Source: Agrostemma githago
Taxonomy: Eukaryota > Streptophyta > Magnoliopsida > Caryophyllales > Caryophyllaceae
DNA: 64,000 bases
Direction: 5' to 3'
Assembly (NCBI GenBank): GCA_958450325.1
Contig: OY288262.1
Location: forward strand, 11,691,081-11,755,080
Below, in pieces: positions 44,001 to 56,135 of the stretch (position 1 is its first letter; the number at the start of each line of letters is the position of its first letter). The translations under genes and the position numbers were made by a program. Below the pieces are notes generated by a model that was not told where the DNA came from, searched no databases, and saw only the letters and a program-made list of their open reading frames with translations.

Positions 44001-47000
44001 TTACTATCGTTGCTGGGAGAGTTGAACCATGCTTCACGCCTCTCATCTACCCTTGTTAGAATACGGACGTAACAGTACCAGGTAAAAGTCTAAAACAAAG
44101 CCAAGAATAAAACTTTACTTCTATCCAACTTGCTAAGACTTTATATAAGGAGTACCAAAGAATTTCAGTTTCTTTCAGCAGGTAGACTTTCACAAACTTG
44201 GTGAAATGCAGAGAACCAAGACAAACATCCAGTTGACATAGAGCAATCTCAAAAAAAGGATGGATACATAGTTTTCACCCTTTTCCTCGATGTTCTTCAT
44301 GAGCCAAATCTGAGTAAAAAAAAATTAAAAGTTGAATGGATAAGCGGAAATGGATTTAAAGGTTGACATCAACAATGCCATTCCGCATTAGATTGCAAGC
44401 TATATATACATAACACTTCCTCAAACTTGCTCCTTTATCCCCAATAATTATTTTTGTGAGGAGTTTGAAAAATGGGCTAATTGAGCAAAATAGAGGAATA
44501 CGCTTCAGTACCAGACATACTTGTAGGGTTAACACATTTACAATAGTAAAATAGAGCGAAATAGAGGAATACGCTTCATTCATTTCCACTGTCTCTATCA
44601 CATTGGAGAGTGCAAACTAGTTCTAAAACTTCAAGAACGGTCCCTTCAAAGTCCAACTCGTGGATCAAGTTTTTCTCTTTACACCCCTATAACACGACAT
44701 GAGCAGGGGGATTGACCCAATACCATGTGCGCTGAAGAAGCAAACTTTAATCCATTTCGAGAATATTTACTATGGGTTGAATGGTCCCTTCCTCTCTCCT
44801 AAGACTTAATTTCTTGTCTGTCAACCGAGGAAAATAGCTCAGGCGTTACCTTTAAAAGCAACCGAGGAAGATAACTCAAAATTTTTATAATGTTATCTAC
44901 TTGGGCTAGGCTAAACGCCAACGATTAAACTGCCACAAGTAAAGAATAAAGGAAGACTAAAAAATGCTACTCTCACACAGACTAAAATCATCTGTAAAAT
45001 AGAGATAGCACACTAATACTACACCTTCAAAATAGAGACAGTACCTACTTTGGCAATATTACCCCTTCAAGTGGACAAGGGAGGGTAAGGGATTTGTTTG
45101 GATGGGTAACTTGACAAGTTTTTTGTGGCCATATATAGAAATGGAATGAATTCAAAAAAATTAGCCGCTTACAAAAATGATGAATACAAAAATGGAAGAG
45201 AGTAGGCTTTAAAGTACCGTAGCTCCAGTACTACACCATTTACAAGCAATTATAATGAATTGATTACTGTATTACTGCACTTCAGTTACCCACTAAAGTG
45301 GGCATCAATTCAAGAAAAGTCGGCCAATTATATATCGTCACTGAATAGTGGAGAGTTGAGAGTATAAGAAAATAAAAGGAAAGACAATAGTTGTTTATTG
45401 TAGTTAGTCTACAAACAAAGAAAAATAATCAGAAGGAATAATGTTTAATGTAATTGTAGCATAATTCATATGAGTGCTCGCTAATTACTAAAAGCTACGA
45501 GAATTACAATTTAGCAGTTCAGAAAATGTAAAAGGCTTGACAGAAGTGGCTGTTTTTAATGCATTTAAGGATTTTATTGAAGAGCCTAAGACAGTTACCT
45601 AACTTGTCTCTAAGGTTCCACAAACTGAGCAAGCTAAAAACTATAAATGTAATCAACAGTGAAATCACCTTTTCGCAAAACTAACAACAGTGAGTCGGTG
45701 ACCAGAAGTATACCACAAGAATTGTAACCTTTGTTCACTATTTTTTTTCTTACTTACCTATAGATGTGCTCAAACCTTTTAACATTGACCTCACACCATT
45801 AAAATAAGACACACTTATCTTACACCACATAAGTAGCCCCTCCAAGGCTCCAACCTTCAAATGAGCAACTAGGCAAGGTTCTAACCAGTAATCAGAGCAT
45901 ACTGAAAAATACTAGCCTCACTGCACTAATCATTTGTTTAACTTATATTAAGATATCCCTCACAAAAAATTTGGAAAAGTAATATTCGTTGAAAAGAAAC
46001 TCTCCATCAATGTAATTACAGAACATCGTTCTCTTTAAAGTTTACAAGCCCCAAAAAGCATTATTCAACAACTAAGTGTAAAATACCCTAATCAGGCACA
46101 AGAACTTCATGGTGAGAGAACATTTTCAATTTCTAATGTAATTGGAATTTTGGATTAAGTTCGAATATAAACCTATGACAAAAATCACTTGTAATCAGTC
46201 ACAAAAGGAAAACATAAGCATGCCCAAACCACTTACAGATGGAATCTACCCTAAGAGCCCAAAACGGATATATATAGGGGCGAGATCTTGTGCGAACCGT
46301 ACGAACTAGCTAGATACACTTATTAACAACCTAGTAACACTTATTATTACCGTAGTTACTTTTAAGCATATCAGATACACTAGTTCTAGGATCCTTAGAA
46401 GTGTAACAAGGCTAGTAATAAGTGTATCCACCCATACCACTGTCATCACCTCACCACCAACGACCACTCACCCACTCACTGCCCCGCCACCACTACAACT
46501 ACCACACCACTCACCACTACAACCACCACACAACCCACCATAGGCGACAAAACTCACACCATCACCGCCTGATTTAACCCACCACTTGACCACCCACCCA
46601 CCCACTAACCTCATCGGGTCCTCTCCACCCCACGTCACCTGTCGTCGCCGACATCAAGAGATGTAATGTTGACATCAAGGTAATCACCTGATGCCATTTC
46701 ACTTCTTCGACGGTCAGACTTCTGTCCAATAGTCCAATTTAACCTCTACGTCATCCTTACCTCGATCAAGATCTGGCCGATTGAACACTCACCCATCTCG
46801 TAGTGTGTAAATCGAAACTCAATAATACTTTGATAACCAAAACTCACGCACTTTCACAGATTTTGGTAGGTTGATGCGACAAGGACAATCAAATGGCGGC
46901 GACACGGAGGATAGAGAAGGGGAGAGTGAGGGACAGAGAGACTCAAGAAAGGTTTACTGGGGAATAGAGATAACATGCGTAGCCAGTGTAGGTGTCGCTG

Positions 47001-47712
47001 ACGAGTAGCAGTGACCGGACTCCGTCAGAGCTCTGATGGTGGATGTGTGGAGCAAATGACAGTGACTGATGAAAGGGGTTTTTATTGATGTAATCGTAGT
47101 CGCTCATTTGATTTAATCCTACAGATTTTAAGAGTTTGTATTGCATATTAGTTCGAATGAGATTCTAATTCTACATACACATGACACACCCATGGGCCAT
47201 AGGCAAGTAGCCATCTATTTTACAACAATAAGGGCATAAATACTTCAATCTTTTCACCATTACATGAAAACTTAGTTACTTTTGTGTTGGAATCTTATGT
47301 AGATATGAACAATTGATTACAGTATTATTCCTATCACGTACTCTCTTAAAACATGTTTCACACCATTTCTCAAAATCTTCCTATATTTTAAAAAATGTAG
47401 TGAACTTGTGTAAATAGAAGTGAGTAAGAAAATACAGCATGGTATTTGTTCGCAACTATCTCAAAGTTGCAAAAGCCAGTTGCACACTTGCAACCCAATC
47501 AACTAAGAAATTTGAAAATTTTAAGCTAAAATTGTCGACACTTTTTCTTGATTAGTATGCGTATAGTGCATTACTTGTTCGACCCCGAAAATATTTGGAA
47601 CCAGGATCCACCCTTACTACCACGTATGAGCTGTTACAATAAACAACTATGGCATTGTCGGAAAAGAGTAGAAGAGCAAACATAAGCAGCATTTATGAAT
47701 TATGATTATACC
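40999..47712. other. Intergenic region with degenerate short repeats
   Basis: 6.7 kb without a recognisable gene. It holds: at least five degenerate copies of a short element with TTGAC(C)CGT, GACGGATAT..CCGTCAC and AACAAGAATTT (41152-41212, 41951-42003, 43081-43150, 43232-43295, 43553-43605); an (ACACAT)n tract (42040-42070); a run of about 24 A (42859-42883); and an ACC-rich low-complexity stretch (46430-46620). Small open frames show no family. Confidence 0.6.
41490..41696 (+). mobile_element. Possible SINE-like insertion
   Basis: A pol III B-box-like GTTCGATTCTC (41571-41581) in the left third and a 3' run of about 17 A (41679-41695), with a T/G-rich body between. No clear A box or target-site duplication. 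Confidence 0.3.
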
Positions 47713-48306
47713 TCACTCGAGCACAACAGTGGCGCCAATGGCCTTCATCTTCTCAACGATCTTATCAGCCTCCTCTTTGGGAACCGCGGTCCTCAACACG
47801 GAGGGCGCCTTCTCAACCAGCTCCTTGGCCTCCTTGAGCCCTAAATCCGTGAACGTCCTAAGCTCCTTGATGATTTTAATCTTGACTCCTGTTTCGAACC
47901 CAGCTTCGAGCTTCAAATCGAAGCAGGTCTTGGCTTCTTTCTTCTCCACCGCCGCATCCGCCGCCCCCGGCGCCGCAGCGCCGGCGCCCATTCCCCGGAG
48001 ACTGAAGCCCATCCCGGGCATCATAAGCGAGACCATGGGCATGTCCTTCACTTCCAATTTCGTCCCCAACAAAGCCGTGAGATCAGCCACCTCCATCAGG
48101 GTTAGATTTGAGATTTCATCTGCAATGGCCGAGATTTTGTCGGATGATGGTAGTATTGGCGGCGGAGGCGGGGGGGATGGTGTTGATTGCTGCTGGACTG
48201 CCGAGGTGTTGTAGCTGCTTTGATTGAGGAAAAACCCTAGAAATTGGGGGTTAGGGTTTTGGCGAGTGATATTGAGATTGTGAGAAATCAGTCGTAAAAT
48301 CCTCAT
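47713..48306 (-). CDS. Mitochondrial ribosomal protein bL12m (L7/L12)
   Basis: A single-exon frame of 197 aa. The ATG at 48306 is the first in-frame methionine. Seen: an N-terminal presequence of about 35 residues rich in Arg, Asn, Ser with no acidic residues (mitochondrial targeting), a Pro-rich linker (SPPPPPP), the L12 dimerisation helices (ISAIADEISNLTLMEVADL, about 58-76), a Gly/Ala hinge (about 98-118), and the C-terminal factor-binding domain (about 127-197) with KIKIIKELR and LGLKEAKELVEKAP. bL12 forms the ribosome stalk and recruits translation factors. The Pro-rich linker and longer N-terminus separate it from the plastid L12. The single exon may be natural. Confidence 0.93.
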   Translation of the reverse strand: MRILRLISHNLNITRQNPNPQFLGFFLNQSSYNTSAVQQQSTPSPPPPPPILPSSDKISAIADEISNLTLMEVADLTALLGTKLEVKDMPMVSLMMPGMGFSLRGMGAGAAAPGAADAAVEKKEAKTCFDLKLEAGFETGVKIKIIKELRTFTDLGLKEAKELVEKAPSVLRTAVPKEEADKIVEKMKAIGATVVLE

Positions 48307-48579
48307 TTGGAATTGGGGATGCGAACAAGTAAAAATGGAGTGGAGTGATGAATTGAAGATCGAAATTGGGATTTTCACACAATGCTTAAACCCTCGGTGT
48401 TCTCAGTCCTCGCCCTTCACTCTACTCCACCAAGGTATTGATGTGAGTTGATATGAACTTTGAAACAAGAATATGGAGTAGATTAGTATTCTGAAATGGA
48501 AAGTAAATAAGTGACCAAAACAGAATGAAAGGTGAGTTTTAAGGATGAATAAACCGTAACCAAGGATAGTATGCTAGGT

Positions 48580-49240
48580 GAAGTAGACCTATACTCCAAC
48601 AAAACGGTTGCTAGATCAAACACTCGATTGAAATAGCGAGTTTAGAGCTTGTAACGCGACTTACTCTAGACTTTGTCTTGTAAACAACAAGGACGTAAAA
48701 GAAAAGCTTAGCTTTACTCAGGTTTTTGATATGCAAATTGGATGATTTATTCATTCAAATAGATGGCTATATATAGCCTACAACAAGACCCTTAAACCGG
48801 CTGGTTAGGGTGACAAAAACAAAGCTTACACCTTATGTGAACTAGGAGCTAATAACAATGCTATGTAAACTAGGAGCTAATAACAATGCTATGTAAACTA
48901 GGAGCTAATAACAAAGCTCTAACAAAGAGCATCAGCCACGGCACACTTGTGTGAACATGAAGCCATAAACAAAGCTTGAGGATGTGCACACTATGTGAAC
49001 ACAATCAGCCTCAAACACCTTCATAACTTCAGCCCACTTCCCATGCTTGAATGAGTGTGAACCCAAGTTAATGTCTTCATATTACCTTGATTATTTGCTC
49101 CTTTATTCAGCTCACACACGAGCTAGCTCACTAATTGTAGTAGGCACACTACTAAGCTGGTAAGAGGTGCTAGTGTGGCTGAACTAAGAACAAGAGGAGC
49201 TAAGGTGACTTTATTGAACTCTTTTGTAGCTCCTTGATTC
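48580..49240 (-). repeat. LTR-like sequence, minus strand, ends unresolved
   Basis: On the minus strand there is a promoter-like GGCTATATATAGCC (about 48766-48779) and a following GAATAAATCATCC, and long AGCTAGCTCG-type direct repeats resembling a Copia LTR. Contains a tandem of 28 bp (ACTAGGAGCTAATAACAATG + CTATGTAA), three copies at 48841-48918. TG...CA ends and a target duplication could not be fixed. Confidence 0.35.
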
Positions 49241-49249
49241 GGATCAGGT

Positions 49250-49762
49250 ATGAAAAAAGGTTACCGGCCGACGTTTATTTCGCAAAAAGATACTCATAAA
49301 CTTGATATAAAAATCAAATCTATGTATTACGAGGTTGGGGGCGACAGTGACGGCGTGGTCGTTATGGCGGGGTGCAAAAGGGTCCGTGAAAGGTGGGCCC
49401 CGGAAATTGCTGAAGTGAAGGCGGCAGAGTGGGGCTTGAGGCAGGCTTTGGACGCGGGCATAAGACAGGTGGTCCTCGAGAGTGACTCGTATAACGTGGT
49501 CAATGCGATTTTGGAGGGTGGGACTTGGAGGAGTCCTATCGGACTTTGTTTTGACGAGATTAGACGGTTACTTAACTCCTTTGACTGTTCGTTATGTAAG
49601 CACACTAAAAGGGGGTAATGCTGTTGCTCATCTCATGGCTAGAAGTGATGTTGAGATTGCTAGTTCCTCAGTGATGTACTCGAACTTTCCGCAAGCCATT
49701 TTGGATCTTGCGACTATTGATTTAATATAGAACCCAATCGGGGTTTCCCTCAAAAAAAAAAG
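49250..49762 (+). pseudogene. LINE 3' remnant: RNase H-like domain plus A-tail
   Basis: The frame shows an RNase H-like (RVT_3) domain: RERWAPEIAEVKAAEWGLRQ, then VVLESDSYNVVNAILEG, and after a +1 frameshift near 49580-49590 KGGNAVAHLMARSD, with TAG at 49728-49730. It is followed by (A)10 at 49752-49761. Family knowledge: plant L1-type LINEs often end in this domain and a poly(A) tail. It is 5'-truncated and frameshifted, hence non-functional. Sense orientation is plus. Confidence 0.75.
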
Positions 49763-49805
49763 GTTCACAACTTCTTACTTGTCACGGTCATATATGTTGT
49801 AAGTG

Positions 49806-49907
49806 TGCGACGGGTCAAACACTATCCATGTGAGTAGATAAGACAAAAGCAAATGCCTACCAATATTTTGTCTTATCTACCACATGGATAGTATTTGGTC
49901 CGTCGCA
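49806..49907. repeat. Foldback element with 43-bp arms
   Basis: The left arm 49806-49848 (starting TGCGACGGGTCAAACACTAT) and right arm 49866-49907 are reverse complements with a few mismatches, around an 18-bp loop. The GACGGGTCAAA tip resembles the short elements at 41-43.6 kb. Confidence 0.75.
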
Positions 49908-50079
49908 GTCACAAGCAAGACTTGCTGCATGAGGTTTAGAGTCGGTTTGTGTCATTTCCTCCCATTTTTGCCATGCTCAAGGTACATGTTTCATGATTTG
50001 CAGATATTTGAAACCGATGAGTAAAAAGAGCTTGACAAATATCAAAGTCGAGCGAAAAGTCAAGCATGTAAGCCAATCT

Positions 50080-50700
50080 ACACAAAGTTAGGCCGATAGA
50101 CAAAGCGGAAGACTTGAGAAGAGAGCCAATCGGCCTATGTAGTATGTCAATCGCCCAAATTTACATGTTGATCAACCAACTAACACCATTCGATCATCAA
50201 GCTCGACGTTGGTCAGTTTCAAACATCAATATCTTTTGTTCTAACGCTCTGATGAAAGTGATTCAAGTTGCAATTGAAATCTCTTTCTCTTAGCTTTCGA
50301 ATGGTAGGTCACACATCCAAATCCAGTAAATAACGAAGAAATGGCAAGCGTTTGAATTTGAGCGTGCAATGCGGAGAACGAAGACTTATGTCGATCGACC
50401 AACAGTTGATGTTGATCGGCATAGAAGGTGCGTCGATTGTGTTGACCGGCATAGAAGACATGTTGATTGGCTTAAAGACAAGGCCAGTCGGCTTAGGTGT
50501 AGTGCTAATCGGCCAAGTTAGATGCTAATCGGCCACCAATATTTGTTGATCGATGATTGTTATATGAAGGACCCTAATCGGCATAAGGGTAAGGCTAATC
50601 GGCCAGAAGTGCGTGGCAATCAACATTCTTCACATGTTGATCGGCGAGAAGACGAGCTTGATCGACTCACATCTAAGCCTATCGACAAGAAACTCTATCT
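50080..50700. repeat. Irregular array of TCGGC-containing units
   Basis: At least ten short, unevenly spaced units of the form GCTAATCGGCC, GTTGATCGGCATAGAAG, CCTAATCGGCATAAG and GCCAGTCGGC. No open frame explains them. Possibly LTR or promoter sequence of an unrecognised element. Confidence 0.5.
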
Positions 50701-51011
50701 TTCCCCACCTTGGCTGCACGCTTTTTTTACCCACTAACTTTACGTAACTCTGATTACTTGATTAATATAAGACTTACCTTTCATCAAAAAAAGAAAAAAA
50801 AATTACGTAAAACCTGTTAAGTTAGTGGGGATGATAGAGTTAGGGTTCATTTGGTCACCACCTCATTTCATGGAAAATTGAAATTCATGGGAATTTGAAA
50901 AATGGATTCTTGTTTGGTTGCCCAAATCATGGGAAGTGAAAGTTACCACATAAATTCACTTCCTCCATCATGTGGGAAGTGACTTATCAAGTCCCCTTGG
51001 TAAGTTAAACT

Positions 51012-51698
51012 TGTTAGGAAATAAGTGGCTAGCAACTGTCCTTTTGGGCCTTGAATTGATTTGTTCCTAATATCTTTCCTAAAGTTTATCTTCTTGTTTT
51101 GGTAACATAAGATTGTTTGGTTTCAGGAAAGATTGACCTTTGTTTCCTAATTAGTTTAGGTGACTAGCTTAGGTGGAATAATACTATATAAAGACCTGAC
51201 TAGTTTCTAGGTTAATTAGGACAGAGAGATGATTTGAGAGCACAATATAGAGGGCTGATTTGTGAGGTTTTTGTTAGGGAAAAACTCAGTTTGTTCCGAG
51301 TCCCTATTATTTGGTGGTTCTATTGATCTTGTCTTCGTTGGAGACCGTTGGAGTTTGTTCGGATCTTGGTTGGCCGCAAGATCGTTTGTCCTTCGTCTCG
51401 TCGGTGAGTTCGTCGCAGGTCGAACTCAATCTGGGTAGTCTCTTTCCAGTTTGAGATTACTATCTGGTTGGTAGAATTGGTAGTACTTCTGGCTTTAGCT
51501 GTGAGCTATTAAGCGCGTGTATTACAGTCTATTGTTGTAATATATCTCCACAATAGTGAATTTGTTCTCCTTCTCGGTGTGGACGTAGCCAGTGATTTTG
51601 CTGGCGAACCACGTAAATTTGTGTGTCAGTTTATTATTTGTTTTGTTCTTCTCGCATAATTAACAAACCGTAGGTTACGGGATGCCTCCGTTACAACA
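51012..51698 (+). mobile_element. Copia-type solo LTR, 687 bp
   Basis: TGTTAGGAAA... to ...TTACAACA with a perfect 5-bp target duplication AAACT (51007-51011 and 51699-51703). A TATA box (ACTATATAAAG) lies near 51183-51193. Removing it and one AAACT rejoins the flanking sequence. No internal region. Confidence 0.85.
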
Positions 51699-51751
51699 AA
51701 ACTCACCACATCAATTGAGTTCCCGCATATGAATCAAACACATTTTACTAA

Positions 51752-52972
51752 GGGCTCGTTTGGTTCACCATGGAAAGATAAAGTTACCAGGAACTTAAAT
51801 TTACATGAATTTTTATTTCATGGGAATTACAAAAATCCACATTTCATACTCATTTTTACCCTTTTATTATGAATTTGAGCGAACGTCTTATTACGTAAGT
51901 TTTATATCGACGACTCCTTAGTCGGACTCGATATACGATGGATCGAGATGGTTAGTTTTCGCTAGGATAAGTCGGGACGAGATATCGAGGCTTCAGGATC
52001 AAGTTAGCATCACAGTTTAGTCTCGAACGTTGCTTGTCTGAGCGTCCACGGTCAGGCGCCTGAACATCAGGCCGCCTCACCTCAGGCGCCTAAGTTCCAG
52101 GTTGCACCCTTTCGTGCGTCCGAGCCTCTGTCCTCTGGTCAATACGTAGCTGATTAGAGTTTGTCCAATTATTTGGTCTACGGTTTCAATTTACGTTTCT
52201 ATTTACGAGTTCGTTTATAGTTTACGTTACCGTTTCTAGCTAACTCTATAATATTATATTATTACTTGTCGTATTGTGAATTCTGGTTTGTATTCCGCCC
52301 GCTTAATTTGTAATTTACTTTCAAGTTATTTATTTCCGTTGCATGGCATTTACCGCTTTTTAAATGAACCCACATGCTAAATTCAACTCCGACATATTTT
52401 AAGATGCAATAAACGACGTAGTGAGCACGTAACTCGCATGTATATCCTAAAATAATGGTTGTCATACATTTTCATCGTCTTACTAACGCGCGCACTTAAA
52501 CATCGATTGATATCTTAGTAGAGGCCGCTAAGTGCATCATCGTCTTACTAACGCGCGCACTTAAACAACGATCGATATCTTAGTAGAGGTCGCTAAGTGC
52601 GGGCGGGGTTGGGTGTTCTTCGTGGGCTTCCCAACACGTATCTTCACCCTTTACTCAAAACCTTAGGTTTCCGGATGACCAAAACCATAGGCAACGAGAG
52701 TTATTCGATATATGATATTCGATAACTCGACATCGGTATCGTTATGCAAATGGACGAACCCCACAAGCTCTAGTACTATAAGGCAAGCCGTGCTTTGTGC
52801 GCGATACGCCTAAGTATAGAGTGAGTTCGAACGGGTCCGAACTCCCACAAAGTTCGGTGGCGACTCCAACTTCGATTTAAATTTCACTCCGAGAACAATC
52901 TTACCACGAGATTCATTCGTCTACCCAAACCCGTGCGTGGCCGCGGCGGGGTGGACCTACATCATGTCCACA
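51752..52972 (+). repeat. Tat-type LTR fragment, 5' limit uncertain
   Basis: The last roughly 600 bp (52370-52972) align with the U5 end of the Tat LTRs elsewhere in the window and end GTCCACA, cut 4 bp later, before a PBS. CG-rich LTR sequence extends left to about 51880; left of that is a MITE-like start (GGGCTCGTTTGGTTCACC). It contains a 65-bp tandem duplication (52473-52537 / 52538-52602) and GGCGCC dyads at 52052-52093. Confidence 0.7.
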
Positions 52973-53044
52973 ATTTAGTTGTAATTTGTTACTACGGAGT
53001 AAAAAATATATGCTATTAAAATTTTATTAATGTAACTCAGGGTT

Positions 53045-53256
53045 TGTATAACCAACAACGATTTTTTATTGAAACTTATTTTATGTTGTGAAAGTAAGAG
53101 AGAAGAGAAATTAGAGAGAGATAAAGAAGGAGAGAAAATCAGAGAGGTGTTTATTCATCCCATCAAGGGGCATATATAAAGTACATGGTACATCTAGGGT
53201 TACATTATAATGGGTTATAAGGCCCGATGGACATCCACATATTATGTTTCGTAACA
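53045..53256 (-). repeat. Copia 3' LTR, minus strand
   Basis: Minus strand: TGTTACGAAAC at 53256 down to a probable GGTTATACA end at 53045, with a TATA-like ACTTTATATATG near 53173-53185. It is preceded by a PPT (CCAAGGGGGAA, 53267-53257). The distal boundary is tentative. Confidence 0.6.
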
Positions 53257-53553
53257 TTCCCCCTTGGATGTACATCACTAAAGAAAATGCCTCGTTAAAA
53301 CCTCGACTAGAAAAACCCAGTGGGAAAAACACTAGTGAAGGAAAAAGAGTACATAAATCTTCATACACGCATAACAGACTGTCTCATTAAAACCTTTCCA
53401 TGAAAAACCCAGTGAGACAAAACCATGGCTTAGGAAAAAGAGTACAGCGCGTGGTTACTCCCCCTCATAATTAATTACACAACTTTATATTTAATGAAAA
53501 TAATTCATGTCTTCATGGAACTTCACGATGACGTTGAAATGGATTGTAGTAAG

Positions 53554-56135
53554 TGTGGACATGACGTAGGTCCACCCCGACGCGGCGAAGCGCGGGTTTG
53601 GGTAGGCGAATGAATCTCGTGGTGAGATTGTTCTCGGGTTCGAAATTTAAGTCAAAATGGAGTCGCCACCGAATTTTGTGGTTATTCGGAACCATGCGAG
53701 CCCACTCTATGTCGTCATGGGCTATACACAAAGTAAGCCCACTTCGATTTCAGAGCTTATGGGGCTCGTCCCTTTGCATTGCGATACCGATACCATCTAC
53801 ACCGGTAATCGTGTAAAGAATGACTCTCGTTCGCCAAGGGTTTCGGACATCCGGAAACCAAAGGTTCTGAGTAAGGGGTGAGGGTACGTGTTGGGAAGCC
53901 CACGAAGGACACCCAACCCCGCCCGCACATGGCGGCCTCTACTAAGACATCGTTCGTGTTCGTGTTACGCGCGCTAGTAAAATAATGAAATGATATGCAA
54001 ACAACGTTTTGTCTAAACATGCGAATTTTGCGTTAACTACGTCATTTAATGCATCTAATTATGGGTCGAAATGGTTTAGCATGCGAGGTTCATTTATAAA
54101 GCGTAAAAGCAAATAATAAATAAAGCTCGAAAAAAAGGAAGTAAAAAGCGTACAAGCTACACGGGCGGAAATACAACCCGGACTTCACAATACGACATAA
54201 ACAAAATAGCGTAAAACAAAAATAAGAAACGGACCCATATGTAAACTAGACCGCGAAATTATGTAGATGGACTACCTCGCTTAGATACGTATTATGTCAC
54301 ATATTAAGCAAAGGACGGAAATATGAGATTGCGGCGTATTGCTAGCCTAGTCTCACATTCCGTAGTCTTGTCCCGACTTATCACGTAAAGTGGTCAAAGT
54401 CGTTCTACGTGTCGTGTCATGTGTAGCGTTTTGAAAAATGATGAAGGGTCGGTCAACGGTCTAAAGTCGATAAGAACGGGGCTCGGAATATGTGTCCAAG
54501 CCCTCGGGTTTCTGAGTTGCCAGACCCACTCGACCGAGTCATTGATTGACTCGACCGAGTGCGCCATTAACGTGGCTACTGCCCATATTTTGGGAGGTTA
54601 CTCGATCGAGTGCCTTATGGCACTCGGTCGAGTGCATCATTTATGGGGCTACTGCCCTGTTTTTGGGGTGCAACTCGATCGAGTGGCCTATGGCACTCGG
54701 TCGAGTGCCCCCTGTACGAGTGTTGATTTACTCGGTTTTATGACTTGAAATCGATGATCGGCCAAGCCAAATACAAATATCGCATGATTTGTATTCGACT
54801 CGGCCTCCGGTACTATAATCGTATATGAACGACTATAATACCGTCACCGGGGTTTTTATGAAAATGTTTGTGTTAGATTATGAAACTTTGAATTAGTAAC
54901 GAGATGCATCCCTCTACGTCACGACATCGAAACTAACCCTTTCGGGTTATGTGATGTCGATATTCGTGTCAACGGGTCTCGAACTAATTATGGAAATGGA
55001 GTTGAATATGTTCAACTACGACGAATCACGATCTCGTCACGCCCTTGAGTACATTGGGGCGGGGCTCCTCAAAAGGGCTCCACCTCCGTCGTTGCTCGTA
55101 AAGGTATTAGACGGATCGAATGTGATTATCGTAGTTCAACATTTCAAAACCGACTTTTGGTATTAATATTATACGTACGCGGTATTAATAATATGATGAC
55201 GATAAAAGCGAAATAAATTGAAAACATAAAAAAAATGGAAATGTTAGTGTAAAAGTTAGTGTTACTACGACACAATAATATGAAAATGCGTGTAGAAATG
55301 ATATTTAAAAGAGATTAAAAAGGAATTTGGAACACCCTCAACGTACATGCTAGTATGGACCTCGGAAACGGACTCGTGAACAGCGACAAAGCTTTAGGAG
55401 TATCGAGGAATGCGCGCGAGTTATGGTGTGTAGGTGTGTGTGTGTTGCGTTGGATTATCGAGGGACTTGACTCGGTTTTTTGGTGTGTTTTGCTTAGGGT
55501 TTGTAGTGTAGATTGTAGGATGAGTGTAGGGTGAAGTGTGACTGAAAATGTAGGGCAAAATGATGGTGAAAAGTTCTGAAAAAAGTTGGCAAATGCATGG
55601 GAATGAGTCGGTATTTATAGACGTTTCCCACGACCTAGGGGCACTCGATCGAGTGGCCCTAGTGCACTCGATCGAGTGCCTTAGAAAATGGGCCAAGCCC
55701 AGTACGAAGTGCCCCACTCGACCGAGTGGGTCAATCCACTCGATCGAGTGGATCAGTTGGGTGAGAAAAATAAGGAAGACTTGGTCTTTGTTGGTTGGGC
55801 TTGTTTTTTGAATTCGAATTTGGGCGCTTAAATGATTTCAGCTGATTTCTGAGACGGTTTTGCCTTTGACCGGGTTTTGACCCGGTCGCCAAAAGACGGG
55901 ATATATTTTTGGTGTCGGTTTTGGCCCAAATTAGTCTTATTTGACTCGGAATGGTCCGCTGGGCCTGAATTTGAGGTCTGTTTTGTGAGATTTTACTCCG
56001 CTAAAAAGTCCATGTCGGATATTATGAATTTCGAGTCCAAGTCCGAGTACACTAGTCACGTTGACGTCCAATCATCATCGGGTGTTTTTCGGAGACTACC
56101 ATAGACACGTGGCAGTCAAAATGCGGGTGTCTACA
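53554..56135 (-). mobile_element. Tat-type solo LTR, 2,582 bp, minus strand
   Basis: Minus strand TGTAGACACCC ... GTCCACA, the same ends as the LTR at 14267-18237, with a perfect 5-bp duplication GTAAG (53549-53553 and 56136-56140). The U5 end is similar to the other Tat LTRs; the middle is different. A TATA box (CTATAAATACC) lies at about 55611-55621. It has two arrays of ACTCG-NN-CGAGT dyads (54528-54706 and 55643-55749). Solo LTRs arise by recombination between the two LTRs. Confidence 0.92.
55611..55621 (-). promoter_or_regulatory. TATA box of the Tat-type solo LTR
   Basis: Minus-strand CTATAAATACC. The upstream dyad array begins about 22 bp away at 55643, the same promoter-proximal layout as in the Athila-like LTRs. 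Confidence 0.6.

Noticed and set aside
48841..48918. CRISPR-like short repeats
   Set aside because: Three direct 28-bp units without spacers in plant DNA; an ordinary tandem repeat.
49250..49730. Functional host RNase H-like gene
   Set aside because: Frameshift, no start domain, and an A-tail right after the stop fit a truncated LINE.
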